NCBI GenBank assembly: GCA_949825065.1
Contig: OX463842.1
Location: 49,517,011 to 49,581,010, forward strand
Length of the DNA: 64,000 nt
Source of the DNA: Odontocerum albicorne
Taxonomy: Eukaryota > Arthropoda > Insecta > Trichoptera > Odontoceridae
Direction of reading: 5' to 3'
Part shown: piece after piece, positions 1 through 10,994 of the stretch
Layout: every line of letters starts with the position of its first letter
Position numbering within the stretch: the stretch's first letter is position 1
Program-made: the position numbers and the translations under genes
The notes under the pieces: generated by a model
The model's database searches: none
What the model saw: the letters and a program-made list of their open reading frames with translations, nothing else
What the model was told of the DNA's origin: nothing

Positions 1-441
1 TTCTATATAAGTTCTACAGAAATAATGCTCTAGGAATTAACTCGATCGCTTTTTTTTTTTCAATAATTTGTTGTAGAAAGTATTGTATAAAATACGAAAA
101 GTTATTTTTTACTGGTCAAGGGGTAACATATTGTTAGCACGGCCTTTTTAATTTCCATAAAATTATAATTTGTATTGGGTAACAAAAACGAGCATTCGGT
201 TTAATGATTTTTTTTAATGTTTGTTAAAAAGGGTATCAGGTTTAAATAACAAATTTCCTTTTCTTTTTCACGGTATTTTGATAAGCTTTATTGCCGAGTA
301 CGTATTTTAATGGAATATTTTTTCAATGTATAGTGGCTAATTATTAAGAAAAAAATATGTGCATTGGATATGGCCAAATATTTATCTTAACGCTCACAGT
401 CAACATGACATGTGGTACATTTAATTAACAATTATATTATA
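1..441. other. AT-rich flank, no gene seen
   Basis: AT-rich sequence with long T runs and no credible reading frame or recognisable repeat. It ends at the TA dinucleotide (440-441) that precedes the first mariner derivative. Confidence 0.5.
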
Positions 442-988
442 AAGGGTCTTTCAAATTGAGCGTTTTTTTTTAATTATTGGATAAACACAGATGACCTCAT
501 GAACTTGTCTGGGTCTTGTGACATTTGAGAAGTGTATGACATTTATAAAAATGGATTCGTATACAATACAACGCGTTCAAATTGAAAATTATTTCATGTA
601 ATTTAATCTCCGGAAACGGTGATGTTAATTGGCCATCAAGATCATGTGATCTGACGCCGTTGGACATATTTGTCTGGAATTAAGTGAGAAGCCAGGTATA
701 TAATAATGACGCCCAATCAATTCCTGAGCTAAAGAACGAAATTATTTGCGTTATTGGTGAGTTAGAACCGCAATTATGCCAAAATGTCATAGAAAATTTT
801 GACAAAAGAGTGGACATCTATGGAGCTGCAAGAGGTGGACATTTGGCAGGTATTGTTTTTTTGTGTTTAAATGTCATACATTATACTTCAATGACCAATA
901 AAAAAAAATTAAATCAAAACAAATTGTGTGTTTTATTCAAGAATTAAAAAAAATTGAATTAAAAAAACGCTCAATTTGAAAGACCCTT
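442..988 (+). mobile_element. DD41D-type mariner, internal-deletion derivative (copy 1)
   Basis: A non-autonomous Tc1/mariner element of about 547 bp flanked by TA (440-441 and 989-990). The inverted ends begin aagggtctttcaaattgagc on both sides. Plus-strand sequence near 550-590 encodes a transposase N-terminus (about SYTIQ-RVQI). It then jumps at about 600 to the catalytic C-terminal region, which reads NWPSRSCDLTPLDIFVWN and carries the last aspartate. A frame at 684-947 continues with a C-terminus ending RGGHLAGIVF. The middle of the transposase, including the first two catalytic residues, is absent, so it cannot move itself. Copy 2 at 19038-19580 has the same layout. Assignment to the DD41D (rosa-like) group comes from the spacing in the related copy at 46045-46864. 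Confidence 0.8.
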
Positions 989-2634
989 TATATAGACAAT
1001 ATTCCATAAATACTCGTAAATTCAGAGTTGTTTTAAACAATCCAAGCAGTTATTCCACACGTCTTACGGCCTTTTCCAGTTATTTTTACAGGTCTTCATT
1101 TTTTATGTAGTTTATCTTTACATTGGGGTCAATTTGGGATTTCATCCCGTTGTATAAGCACCTAACTTTTTCCAGCAAGTTCGTATATTTTTATCAGTGT
1201 AACAAATGACGGTTATGTCTGACCCCATCTGGGAACATTACTTAACCGTGTATTTGCTCCGACATCTTTCAACCCTAAAACAACAGTGGGTACCCCATTC
1301 GAGGAGTGGGGTGCTCCTAGACTCCCAGACAGACAAAAGGCAACATAAACACTGTTTGATGTGTTAAGGCGAAGTTTGCGGGGAGTAAGCGCTTAAGACT
1401 GAATATCAGATCAATGTATGCACTTTAAAGTTTTGAAGTGAATATTGATTTACATAAAAATTTAAATTACGTTTTAACTTCAAAGAATTTGTTATCTACG
1501 AGTAAATTTAGAGGGTTTACGAGAAGGTTTAATATTTAATCTGATATATGCATACCATACAAACGTATATATCAATATGCCATATCCCTCTTTCTTATTC
1601 AAACAAACTCTCATACAGTTCCTTATCCTGGTTATCTCACTACTCATCTTTCCTTCTTTCAACATTTTATTTACTTTCAACTATAATTGAATATATTTTT
1701 ATCATCCATTCAACATGTGTAAATCAACTCAGCTTACTTTTTTCATCCAATTTAACGCGTCAATTTTCAGTTCACATTATTTTAACTCTTTTTCACTTTT
1801 TCTCAGTTCACATTATTTAACTCTTAATAATCCAGTTGTACATTGGCATATCATATTTTCTTTTCAACATATGTACTTAATTATAATCAAAGTGGTTTTT
1901 CTTCATTAAAAATAAGGTTTTGTCATATTATTTAGTGTTACAAACGTAATGCCTTTTTTTCAATTCTGACATTTTCAAAAGATGCAATATATTTCATTTT
2001 CAATGTCTTTTGAATCATATCAAAGAATTGCCAAAGTAATCTGTTTTTTGTTTTGTTAAAAAGAGTTTAACCCTTCCTTCCCTGTGATGTGTAACTAGTA
2101 CACGTTGCTTCTAAAAACGTTAATATCTCTATAAATATAATAAATACTGGGTTAAGATTTTAGGTATTCTTCCATAATACATTAACGCATTTAATAAAAA
2201 AATAATATTAATAATAATAAGCACTTATCGGCCACATCTAAGATATTTTGTGAAAATCGAGAATAAATTCACCAATACAATCAAACGTGTGCCAGTGTGT
2301 GACGTAGGTATATTTATTCGAAAACACCGCTATGGGTGAGGAAGCGACGCTATTCACGTCTCACTCTCACTCTAATTCGGTATATGGGAACGCAAGAGAT
2401 AGAATCTCGGTTCGCTCGCTTCAGTAGCTCGCGGGCTTTCGTTTAAGGTGATCACTTTGCCTGTTTTGTGAACTTCGGCTGATGTTTTTTTTCTTCATAT
2501 TTTCAGCAATTAAATTTCAATTATTATCACTTTTGACTTCAAATTTAATTAATTTAAGCGATTGACTATGAATATTCTTATTTTAAATCGCTCATTTTTA
2601 CATGTGTATTGAATACATAGCATATGAAGGAAAA
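989..2634. other. Intergenic, nothing firm
   Basis: Mostly AT-rich with short chance frames. About 1200-1400 is more mixed in composition, and 2290-2460 is richer in CpG with CT-rich runs (tcactctcactct) and a tcagt initiator-like string near 2425. The latter could be promoter-like, but no coding sequence follows it. No repeat family recognised. Confidence 0.35.
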
Positions 2635-2735
2635 TATTGAGTTTGATGTGTTAATAAAGATGAATAAAAGTGCGCTGTGATAGTTTGGGCATGTAGAACG
2701 AATAAATAAAAAAATATTAACAAAACAGATGGTTA
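2635..2735 (+). pseudogene. LINE family X fragment (C-terminal)
   Basis: A short remnant of a non-LTR retrotransposon. Sequence around 2686-2735 reads FGHVERINKKILTKQ, the near-C-terminal motif (WFGHxERMNEERLTK type) found after the reverse-transcriptase domain in this LINE group. Stops precede it and both ends are lost. The same motif recurs in other family X copies in the window, for example near 61230. Confidence 0.6.
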
Positions 2736-2944
2736 GGAGACAATATTTTTTTGGCCCCAGTAATCGTGACTTTGGGTTTTGAACCATTGTAGTAGGTATA
2801 CAATTCACGGGTTTTTATCACTCTTGTTAGCAACACTACTGCACATGAAAAGGCAACAACACTCACAAGTGTAATGAGCGTGCGTGACTTTTATTTGAAA
2901 TTTTTTGATCAGGCAAGAAACATTTTAACGTATATTTTTTTTGG

Positions 2945-3015
2945 TACCATCGAGAATCGAATCCGAAATACTTGGGTAAAATTTATGCATCTCACCAAGT
3001 AGGTCACGGATGTCA
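2945..3015 (-). repeat. tRNA-derived SINE head
   Basis: On the minus strand there is a box-A-like string (tgacctacttggtgagatgc) followed about 35 bp later by a box-B-like string (ggattcgattctc) and then cgatggtacc. This is the layout of a tRNA-derived SINE promoter. The cloverleaf does not pair well, so it is not a functional tRNA gene. Similar heads occur near 18600, 45190, 46910 and 53600. Confidence 0.5.
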
Positions 3016-3779
3016 TCTTTTAGCAATAAATTCAGTATATTATAAATCAAACAACGAAGTGTTTAAATAAATAATTTATAATGATGTTACATACGACTGA
3101 TTGAGAAAAGCTACGAGCCAATTTTATGCTGAGAAATGTAGGATATTTAACCGTTAGATATTTCAAACCATAGCGTAACGAAAAGCTAACTTTTATATCA
3201 ATAAATGATTTTCAATAAACTGGTATATCGTTTGGATTCAATCGAACGATTTTCTGATAAATTGACGTATTTCGTTTTATTTGACAACTGACAAAATGCA
3301 ATGAAGCAGAGATGGGGGGACGAGGCGCTCTGTCAAACTTTGTACGTACTTATTATGCACACCCATAAATATCAACTCGCTAATGGATCTCTGGTAATCA
3401 ACCAAAGCGTAGTTTCGCTCTTGACTTGGCTTCTGCTAGCCAAAGCTTGGTGGAACTTTGTTCAATGGCAAACGCTATTCTGTGTTTCCACTACACTTGT
3501 TTGTTTTAGCATATTCAATCAGTTAATTCAGCGTTAATTCGTAGCTACATAGTTTTTTATTTAGTCTTGTGAATGTCTTGAATAGGTTTTAGAAATATTT
3601 TGACGATATTTACTTTTTATTTACTTGTAATCCATGAAAAAACCATAGAATATAAATTGACTTGCTAAGTTGAAAGGCTTAAAAATAAAAACTGCTGAAT
3701 AAGTTTTAAGAACAAATATTTATTTTAAGGTTTTGTTAGCCCGGAAAATCTGAATTGCTTAACGATTCCGTCGAAAGTT
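3016..3779. other. Intergenic, nothing firm
   Basis: A 78-codon frame at 3301-3537 (plus) lies in a slightly GC-richer patch that begins atgaagcagagatgggggga. It matches nothing I recognise and has no clear splice signals. I treat it as non-coding. Confidence 0.3.
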
Positions 3780-4180
3780 AAAAGTTCAAAGATAAATTTT
3801 CATATTGAAAAATAACGGTTTCCTTATGGCTGCAATATTTGAATGTTTTTTTTTCAGATCTTTCAGTAACATAATTGAGTTAATGACAGAATTGGCGTTC
3901 AGTATTGATTGAACCACAGTTATCATTTTTAACTCTGTTATTGTAAAACTTATCATGATGACAACCTTCAAGTCTTCTCTCAGAACGTTAACAAAAGTCA
4001 TGTATTTGCTGTGTTTTCTCAGAACGACGCTCGTTGACATTCCTCTTCAGTCTCTTGTTGTTGTTGCACTTGTCGAATATTTCGATTTCATGCAACATCC
4101 ACAGTGCGATGTTTATTGGCTTCTTTTTCAGCCTTTTGCTGTTTGGTCACTTGTCGAAACTATCGCATTTGCTAAGCATA
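3780..4180 (-). pseudogene. Degenerate C2H2 zinc-finger-like repeats
   Basis: The minus strand, read across frames, contains a run of related segments with the texture of C2H2 zinc fingers and their linkers. They are KCDSFDK followed by NSKRLKK (about 4170-4120), EIFDKCNNNNKRLKRNVNE then RRSEKT (about 4090-4010), SERRLEGCHHDKFYNN (about 3980-3930) and ERSEKKTFKYCSHKE (about 3860-3810). The linker-like RSEKT/RSEKKTF strings sit where TGEKPF would be expected. In-frame stops (TGA in the first segment, TAA after the second and third), a frameshift and loss of most zinc ligands show it is dead if the reading is right. Both of the first two segments carry F where the second Cys should be. The alternative is low-complexity Lys/Asn-rich translation of AT-rich DNA. 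Confidence 0.35.
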
Positions 4181-4452
4181 TTTAATTTTTTGTGCATACA
4201 AAGTTTTAACCTTTCACTTTACCGAGTTATTTTTTTTTGTTACTAAAGGTTTTAAATCCTATTATTGCGATAATGTTTTCATTTGTGTAGAAACTAGTTT
4301 CAATCACTGAAGAGAAGGAATAAGTGTGTGTTGTGGGGCATAATAATGTCAATTTTAATATTTAAAAGTCTATTAAGTAGTTTTTTTTGCGCGGCATATG
4401 GTCTGGCCCAACTGATCCCTGACCTACTGTGAGCAGTAGTAAGTATAAACTT

Positions 4453-4643
4453 AGGCTAAGACCACACCAAAGTGCTTCGCTAAGTGCTACGTGACTAATA
4501 GACTAGGTGACTATAATAGTCACGTAGCGTGCAGTGTGGCCATTTCGACAGTATGGGGTGAGTTGGTTCACTAGGATATGTCACCTAGTTCGCAGCGTAG
4601 CTCTAAGTACCAAGCGAGGCTTCTACCTGTGTGACCGAGACCT
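4453..4643. mobile_element. Short TIR element (MITE-like)
   Basis: The left end reads aggctaagaccacacc and the reverse complement of the right end reads aggtctcggtcacacagg. These are imperfect inverted ends over about 16-30 bp. Inside, gtgctacgtgacta and tagtcacgtagc form an inner inverted repeat (about 4485-4525). The size of about 190 bp fits a MITE. No clean target duplication is visible, so the superfamily is left open. Confidence 0.4.
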
Positions 4644-5542
4644 TACTTATTGCATGTAGTACATAAAATATATGGTATTTAGTACATTTTGAAAACATAA
4701 AATAGGTAAAATTACGCATATACTATAATTTAGATTTCAACCGAAGTATTTTATGCTAACAATGGCTGAAGTTGTATTATTTTTCTTACTTGTTTCCTTT
4801 TTGCTGTAGTATGTTATAAATAAAATATTGATTTTCTCGAGTTTATAAAGAATTTTATAGAAACGTGATGCAACCTAGTAATTTACTCCCATTAAAATTG
4901 TGCCGCGGTTCATGTGATATGCAAATTACATGTCTTTTTGGAAGTTTACCCAAAACAATTCTGTCATAGGACGACCCTAAACCAAAAACTAGGGAAGGGT
5001 GCAGAGAGCAGGGGATGCCGCGATGGGGAGGCTAAACCTGGGCTGCAACTGTATGAAAAACCTCGTACTTTAATGTGCTATTTGTCAATATCTTATATAT
5101 TTGTCAATATCTTATATGTTCGTGTTTTATTTTTATCGAAACATTTATTTTGGTTAAGATGAATTGCTCTTCAATAATAAGCCTTCCATATGTGGCATGT
5201 GTAACCACGTAGGAAACTTACATGAGTGTTCATTTCATGCTTTATAAGCAACTATATGCATTATGCTACAATTATGAATCACTATCACGATCATTAATTT
5301 TATTTATAAATCAAGACAACCTTTGTAGTCCAGTATATGTTCGATATCTGTTGGAACACCATGAAAAGAAAATAAAGTTTTGTTTTTTAAGGTTTATTAA
5401 TCATCTTTCTGGTTGGGTTGTTAACATACTTTTGTACAACATCGAAATATACATAAAAAGCAAGATTCAACCTTTATGCTTATTTTACTTATGGGTTTGC
5501 ATTCACATCATGGTTTTTACTTTCAGGAAAGCTGATTATTAA
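4644..5542. other. Intergenic, nothing firm
   Basis: AT-rich, with a slightly GC-richer patch at 4900-5060 that may be an unrecognised element remnant and a short direct repeat (tgtcaatatcttatat) near 5085-5120. A 106-codon frame at 5222-5542 is compositionally ordinary and not supported as a gene. TTAA at 5539-5542 is the target site of the next element. Confidence 0.35.
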
Positions 5543-6114
5543 CCTGTTCACCGCGTTAAAAATCAAATTCCACGGATCCTGTGCGCGGCACAATTTCAGC
5601 GTTTTTTAATTTCTAAGTTTAAACACATATTTTGTTTAGAACCACTGATATTTGATTACAACACCAAGTAAACATGACACTTAAGTAATTTTTTGATAAT
5701 AAATAATAGTCATTACTCTTAAGAAGACTCATTAAATAAAGGAGATAAACTTAACATTACGTAAAATAAACAAAGGAATGCTACGATCAAATTAATGTTT
5801 ATTTACGTAAGAGAGACTTAGTAATGTTTATTTACGTAAGAGAGACTCATCGCAGGACTCGATCCGCGCGACAGGTCGTTAATGCTGGAAATATTGAGAA
5901 ACCAAAAAAATTCGGCGCTCTGTTTATTCAACAATATCTTATAAACTAATATATTATTTGACAAGGTTTTCAGAGATGTCGCTAGAATAAAGATTGTTTA
6001 AAATTTTAGTTCAATTTTTATTCCGGTTTTGGGTCATTTTTTTTTAAGTATTTGTGATTTGAAACTTGGATTGTCGTCAGATCACAGGCGTTTGTGCTCC
6101 CCGCGGGGAAAGAG
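5543..6114 (+). mobile_element. piggyBac-like MITE, copy A
   Basis: A 572-bp non-autonomous element flanked by TTAA (5539-5542 and 6115-6118). Left end cctgttcaccgcg and right end (reverse complement) ctctttccccgcggggag form short imperfect inverted repeats of piggyBac style. It contains a tandem pair of about 29 bp built on tttacgtaagagagact (about 5795-5850). Copy B (13934-14548) matches it end to end. Copy A lacks about 44 bp present in B, bounded by aatg on both sides, which is consistent with a short-direct-repeat deletion. There is no transposase. Confidence 0.8.
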
Positions 6115-6160
6115 TTAATAAAAATTATGAATTCAGTAAAAATAAATATTACTTAGACAT

Positions 6161-6226
6161 TATTCAGGCAGACTGATCACAGTATTCAAGCAAACTGATC
6201 ACATTATTCAGAGAGACTGATCACAT
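6161..6226. repeat. 22-bp tandem repeat, three units
   Basis: Three consecutive 22-bp units of the form tattcaggcagactgatcac (6161-6182, 6183-6204, 6205-6226), differing at a few bases. Confidence 0.85.
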
Positions 6227-7112
6227 TTGCAATGAGGAAGTCCGTCTTAGGAACATCTCTTTATTGATCGTAGAAACACGAGACGCGATAATTAAGTACA
6301 ATATAACTGAAAAAAGTGTTCTTATATGGAAACACATTTGATCATTAACATAATTAACACTTCATATGTAATAAGAAAATTACGTAGCTAACACATTACG
6401 GGTAACATGCATTTTTTTAAGCGTTTTCCTTTGTCGGACGGTGAAACGTTTGTCTTATTACCAGAAGCTTCCAATTGAATTTTAAAGGGCGAAGAAACAG
6501 GAATTTGTCAATTATGATCACATTCAAGTTAAAAAGTCTTTTTAGACATTTTACCGTTGGTTTTAAGATTATTCAAAATATTTTAAACTTGCAATTATGC
6601 TTGGTATTTTTTTTTTTTTTCAATATTTAACTGTGAATTTCTTTGTAACTCACTATTTATATTAATCCCCGCTACATGTGTTTCTACCTTCTATTCCGAG
6701 GTTCTTTTCAGGCGAAATGTGGGCGCAAACACGTAAATTAATGTAATTAGTGGAATAAGAAAGTAATTTATCGTTAAATATTTTAATGTAGGGTTTAACA
6801 AAGTCAAAGCCGGAACATTTGGTAAAGAAGAAAAATATGTTCAAGTTTTATTCATTTATTTATAAAAAAAAAAAATACATAATTATTGTAATAAAAAAAT
6901 CAGATAAATTTTTAAGCAGCTAGTGAAAATACTAAAAATAAATGTTTTTAAAAATATATGAACTATATCCTACGACTTTCTACAGAAATATAAAGAACAT
7001 AAATTTTTATGTTCAATTTTAATAGTTAATTTTTTATAAACTGGAACCTTTTCCTTCCAAAAATGTACTAGAGCATAGTTAGTTAGTGGACAACCCTGTC
7101 TAACGCCCTCAC
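6227..7112. other. Intergenic, nothing firm
   Basis: AT-rich with long A and T runs (for example 6605-6620 and 6867-6875). No credible gene or repeat family. Confidence 0.4.
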
Positions 7113-7247
7113 AGACCGCCGCCGCGAGCGTGGGGTGCGAGGCGCGTATTAAGGCCCCGGGGCCCAGAGTAAACAGGGATGTTTGTGTTTCCTTCTCCAA
7201 ATTAGCTGCACTCGAGATGTCATCCAGGGAGCGCGACCGAAATATGT
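7113..7247 (-). CDS. Possible single host-gene exon, unidentified
   Basis: A GC-rich island in AT-rich DNA is open on the minus strand as part of a frame at 7260-6970. On the minus strand it is preceded by tttatccag (acceptor-like, ending at 7248) and followed by gtgagg (donor-like, 7112-7107). That gives a 135-bp, phase-symmetric exon. The peptide includes FRSRSLDDISSAANLEKET and then SLFTLGPGALIRASHPTL. RSRSLDD resembles the basophilic phosphorylation or 14-3-3-type sites common in disordered regions of signalling proteins, which is an inference only. The polypyrimidine tract is poor and no neighbouring exon is visible. It could be chance. Confidence 0.28.
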
Positions 7248-7879
7248 CTGGATAAACCATTTTAATTTATCGCTTCACGAATTCCCGTTACCGCTGTTTG
7301 CTTGCATTTCTCGGTTTCCTCTATTTTCTGCTTCAACATTGACATGTTTAAAAGGGTTAGTCTATTTATTTTATTTGGTATTTCTAACGTTTATCTAGTC
7401 AACGTTTGTGTTTTATACTTGTTGACATAAATAAACACTTGCCAACAGAATCGTAAAACAATTGTTTCTGTAAGACTTATTTGTATTTCGTGTATAAATA
7501 GAACTTTATTGCCTTAAGTCTTGGCGAAAAATTTCTGACGTTTTTTGAGAGTGTCTTGACCTACATAAGAACTTGGTTTTAACTTCGAGTTTTAATGTCA
7601 GAAGTCAAATTCGTTTACTTCTAGACATAAATCTCCTTTTGTTGATAGATACAATAAAATAGGTATTACTCCTTTAGTTTATGACGTTTGAGGATCTCCG
7701 ATTTATTTCCTAACTTATTTGTTTTTAATTTTAAATTATCGATGCAATTAATGATGACTTTCGTGGTGATGTTGTAGTAATCGATCCAACAGGGCAAGGT
7801 TTATGGTAGAACTGTGGCACAGAAGGGTCTACCTTTAAATTTTCGAGATATGGATGGCATGTCGCGATTAAGAAGCAGT
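7248..7879. other. Intergenic, with a possible LINE trace at its end
   Basis: AT-rich, no gene seen. About 7795-7875 can be read as a decayed LINE C-terminus (NFRDMDGMSRLR), similar to the stretch at 53820-53880. Confidence 0.35.
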
Positions 7880-8140
7880 AAGTTTACATGTACCTAATAA
7901 ATATAGCCGTGCAAGGAATCAACTTCTGTTCTACATACCAACTTACATAACGAATATCATGGCTAAATATTCAGTCACGCGTGGTATAGAGCTATTGAAC
8001 CAACTGAATGACACTGTTGATATATTCTCGGTACCGACTAGCAGTATGAGAAGAATCCTGACTGATATTCTTTCCTAACGAATAAGTTAACTTTAGAAGC
8101 AGACCCTCTTTGTGTAACAGGAGAAATCCGTACATAAGTG
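7880..8140 (+). pseudogene. LINE 3' end, duplicate of the 8725-8990 segment
   Basis: This segment repeats, with scattered changes, the last part of the LINE just downstream (8725-8990). It includes ataaatatagccgtgcaagg, the region encoding FYIPTY-TNIMAK-SVTRG, and the tail aacaggagaaatccgt. It has an in-frame disruption (ttcctaacg for cttcctaacg). It is a second, 5'-truncated copy of the same family lying head to tail with the longer one. Confidence 0.7.
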
Positions 8141-8186
8141 AATAAAAAAATGTGCAGCTTTAGAAAGTACTTGTAAATAATAATTT

Positions 8187-8990
8187 TTGGGAGATCTTAT
8201 CAAAATCTATGATGGTATGTTATATAAATGTGTATCTTATAGTCGATCGTTTTCACCAATCCACCATCAGTATACTATACAAGGAGTGGCACTAAACAGA
8301 GTTTCTGAATTCAAGGATTTGGGCGTAACCTTCGATGTCGGACTCACGTTCGTTAACCATTTCTCACGTTTGATATCGGACTGTTACAAACTACTCGGTT
8401 TTGTAATGAGAATATCAAGAGAATTTAACAACACCGATATGCTCCGAAACTTATATAATTATCAAATTAGAACCAAATTAGAATATGCATCTACGGTTTG
8501 GGCTCCTCACCAGCTCAAATATAAAAACAATATAGAACAAATACAAAAAAAAATCCTCAGATACCTATGGTACAGAACAAAGGGCGATTACCCAAAATAT
8601 GCTCACCATGCCGAACTTCTCACGGTGTGTAGAAGCCTCGAAACAAGAAGGCAAGAATCCATTGCGATATTCCTAATAAAGGTTTTCCAAGGTTGCTTTA
8701 ATTGTCCCGCGATTCTAGAAGCACTAAGTTTATATGTACCCAATAAATATATCCGTGCAAGGAATCACCCTCTGTTCTACATACCAACTTACAGGACGAA
8801 TATCATGGCTAAACACTCAGTCACGCGTGGTATAGAGATATTGAACCAACTGAATGACACTGTGGATATATTCTCGACACCACCTAGCAGTGTGAGAAGA
8901 ATCCTGGCTGATATTCTTCCTAACGAATAAGCTAACGCTAGAAGCAAACCCTCTTTGTGTAACAGGAGAAATCCGTGCAAAGTAGATAAA
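8187..8990 (+). pseudogene. 5'-truncated non-LTR retrotransposon, reverse-transcriptase C-terminus
   Basis: The open frame to the stop at 8928-8930 encodes the end of a Jockey/CR1-type LINE ORF2, after the reverse-transcriptase palm. The diagnostic string is VSEFKDLGVTFDVGLTFVNH, followed by RTKLEYASTVWAPHQLKYKN (about residues 92-112 of the frame) and a C-terminal domain rich in RRQESIAIFLIKVFQG. The first 20 or so codons (8187-8235) are probably not part of the ORF, because tttttgggagatcttatc also follows the LINE C-terminus at 53860-53880. The YxDD catalytic half is missing. The tail ends gaaatccgtgcaaag plus an A-rich run near 8990. A second copy lies at 61445-62105 (minus). It is dead on arrival by 5' truncation, but this ORF segment is open, so insertion may be fairly recent. 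Confidence 0.75.
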
Positions 8991-9819
8991 AAAAAACACT
9001 ACACACCTCAAACCGAATGTGTTAATACCACATATCGGAAGATGTATAATATAAAGATTTTATCAGTCTTCTCTTGAACGGTAGAACGCCTTTCAGGAGA
9101 GTTTAACTTCTCGTATTATTTTAAACAGTATGAATAATTGTCGATTCGATAAACGATGGTATTCCATAATAAAAAAGATCTTCATCTGCTTTAGAAATTT
9201 GTTTGATAGCAACATTCATACGCGATAGACGTATTGTAGCCTTTCCATTTGCGTTAGTATTTCCAACACGTAAAATAGGGAACAGTGAGTTACGTATTTA
9301 CTTGACAGATTCTGAATACGAAAGCTTGATTTTTGGAACCGATGATTATATGGTTTCCTGGCTACAATATTCCACATGTCTTATTTACCAATTAAGAAAA
9401 ATCGATAGGTGATATACTAATTCATAAATTAGCCACATTATTTTTTTTTGATACAGTACTTAAAACATATTTTGGATTTGAAGGTGTAAGGTAGATAACC
9501 ATTCCTTTTACAAAAATTTATCTCCAATCAACAATGCCTCTAACACTCAAATCTTCATATGATTAAGACGACGGGTGATCATGTCAAGTGAAGATAATTA
9601 GTGCCTTCCGCACATGTAAACATTATCAGGATTATAGCCAAATGACAACACTACTTGTATTTATTGAATAAACTTATTTTGATTGTAATAAAAGCTTTGG
9701 ATTTTGGGTGAAACCGTTTTGGAAAAGACATACCGTCATGCCGCTTCCGTGATGAAGTCAGTATAGAGAACAAATCGCCAGAATTTCTTATTTTCCAATT
9801 TCGACACACATATTTCACA
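8991..9819. other. Intergenic, nothing firm
   Basis: AT-rich; small frames only. No recognisable repeat. Confidence 0.4.
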
Positions 9820-10080
9820 TACGTTAACCTTCTCACATAGTTTCTACGGTTTCTTTTACTTCTTACTTTTCTTTCTTTGAAACACCATTCACTTTATCCT
9901 TCCTTGGCCATCCTCTACCACGCTTTTTATGCAAATTTGCACTGTACATTTATTTTGTTATTTTTTTCATTTTTTCCTTCCAAGTGTTCAAGCCATTTTA
10001 GAGTGCCTTCGCTATCTTACTCAAAACATCAGCCTTAAGTTCACATTCATCCCTTTTACTTCGTTTTATGTTCTATCATA
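9820..10080 (-). pseudogene. LINE family X fragment (C-terminal)
   Basis: On the minus strand the sequence reads LKWLEHLEGKNEKNNKINVQ and then a Lys/Arg-rich tail. It aligns base by base with the plus-strand copy at 61210-61310, sharing for example tacagtgcaaattt. Frameshifts and stops throughout. Confidence 0.55.
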
Positions 10081-10204
10081 CATTGACACCCCATGAACTC
10101 GAATGTTGATATTAAGGTAGTATTTTCTTAGACGATGGGAGAGATGCGAGGGATAGGAGACAAAGTAAATGGGCCTCTTAAACATGCATATACATAAACC
10201 AATA

Positions 10205-10325
10205 GCTTTTTAGTATCAACTTTGATATATGGAAGTTAAAAGTGGACATGCAAAAAATATTGAAAAGAGCGGAATAAATGCTGTGGAAATACGTGCATTG
10301 CAAAATTTAAGTAGAAATATTAAAA
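10205..10325 (+). pseudogene. LINE family X fragment
   Basis: Plus-strand sequence reads VSTLIYGS and, with a frameshift, INAVEIRALQNLS. This corresponds to the TLIYGSE...VNAVEMRALRN region after the reverse transcriptase of family X. It is very short and decayed. It lies next to the opposite-strand fragment at 9820-10080. Confidence 0.5.
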
Positions 10326-10410
10326 CAACAATTTAATAAATAAATATAGGTTTATTGATAGCAACATAGTATGTACATGATATATTTAAATATACTTCAA
10401 AAACACATAA
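10326..10410 (+). repeat. Shared repeat start (aggtttattgatagcaac)
   Basis: An AATA-rich stretch followed by aggtttattgatagcaacat. Closely similar strings occur at 17690-17735 and 52570-52650. The AAATA-type lead suggests the tail of a retroelement on the minus strand. The element is not identified. Confidence 0.5.
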
Positions 10411-10994
10411 ATTGCAGAAAATACATCAAAGACAGAAGCTATGAAAAGGTCTAGGCTAATCAAATAACATCCCCTCGGCCAAGATACACCCCACAAATAT
10501 AGGGCGAGCCCAGCCACGGGGATATAGCATCGTTTCGAGAGCAGATTATCCGCAGGTTTAAATGTATTAACGTGAAATAAAAAGACATACCCCATGATTT
10601 TTTAATGTTTAATGTGTATATTGAAACGACTGCAGATTGAAATTCTGCTACGGTTTTTTTTAATTGAGGAGAGTGTGGTCTGTAAACGGTGTTGTATTTT
10701 AATTGTTTTTGTTTATTTTTATGTTGTTGTTTAATAAAAGTAAAATTTGGCTCTTTCTTATGTAATTGCATGTTGTAGGCAAACATTTTATTTGAAAAAT
10801 GCAAGCAATTTTTTTATAATTTTTTTTTTCAGATATTAAGAATGTTAAAAATAACAAATATGAATGACTTAAATGATTACTACATAAGAAAAATTCAACA
10901 ATCGTTTAAATTGTTTGTTTATATTCAGGAACCAGTTATGTGCAAAAGTCGAGAGCCGCCTGTACTGCTTTTATATCTATGTAGATTTTAAATT
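10411..10994. other. Intergenic, nothing firm
   Basis: A GC-richer patch at 10460-10560 stands in otherwise AT-rich DNA. No gene signal beyond chance frames. Confidence 0.35.

Noticed and set aside
5222..5542. 106-codon plus-strand frame
   Set aside because: AT-driven composition, no homology recognised, no splice or promoter context, and it runs into a transposon target site.
10460..10804. 114-codon minus-strand frame
   Set aside because: Lys/Asn-rich translation of AT-rich DNA with no recognisable motif.
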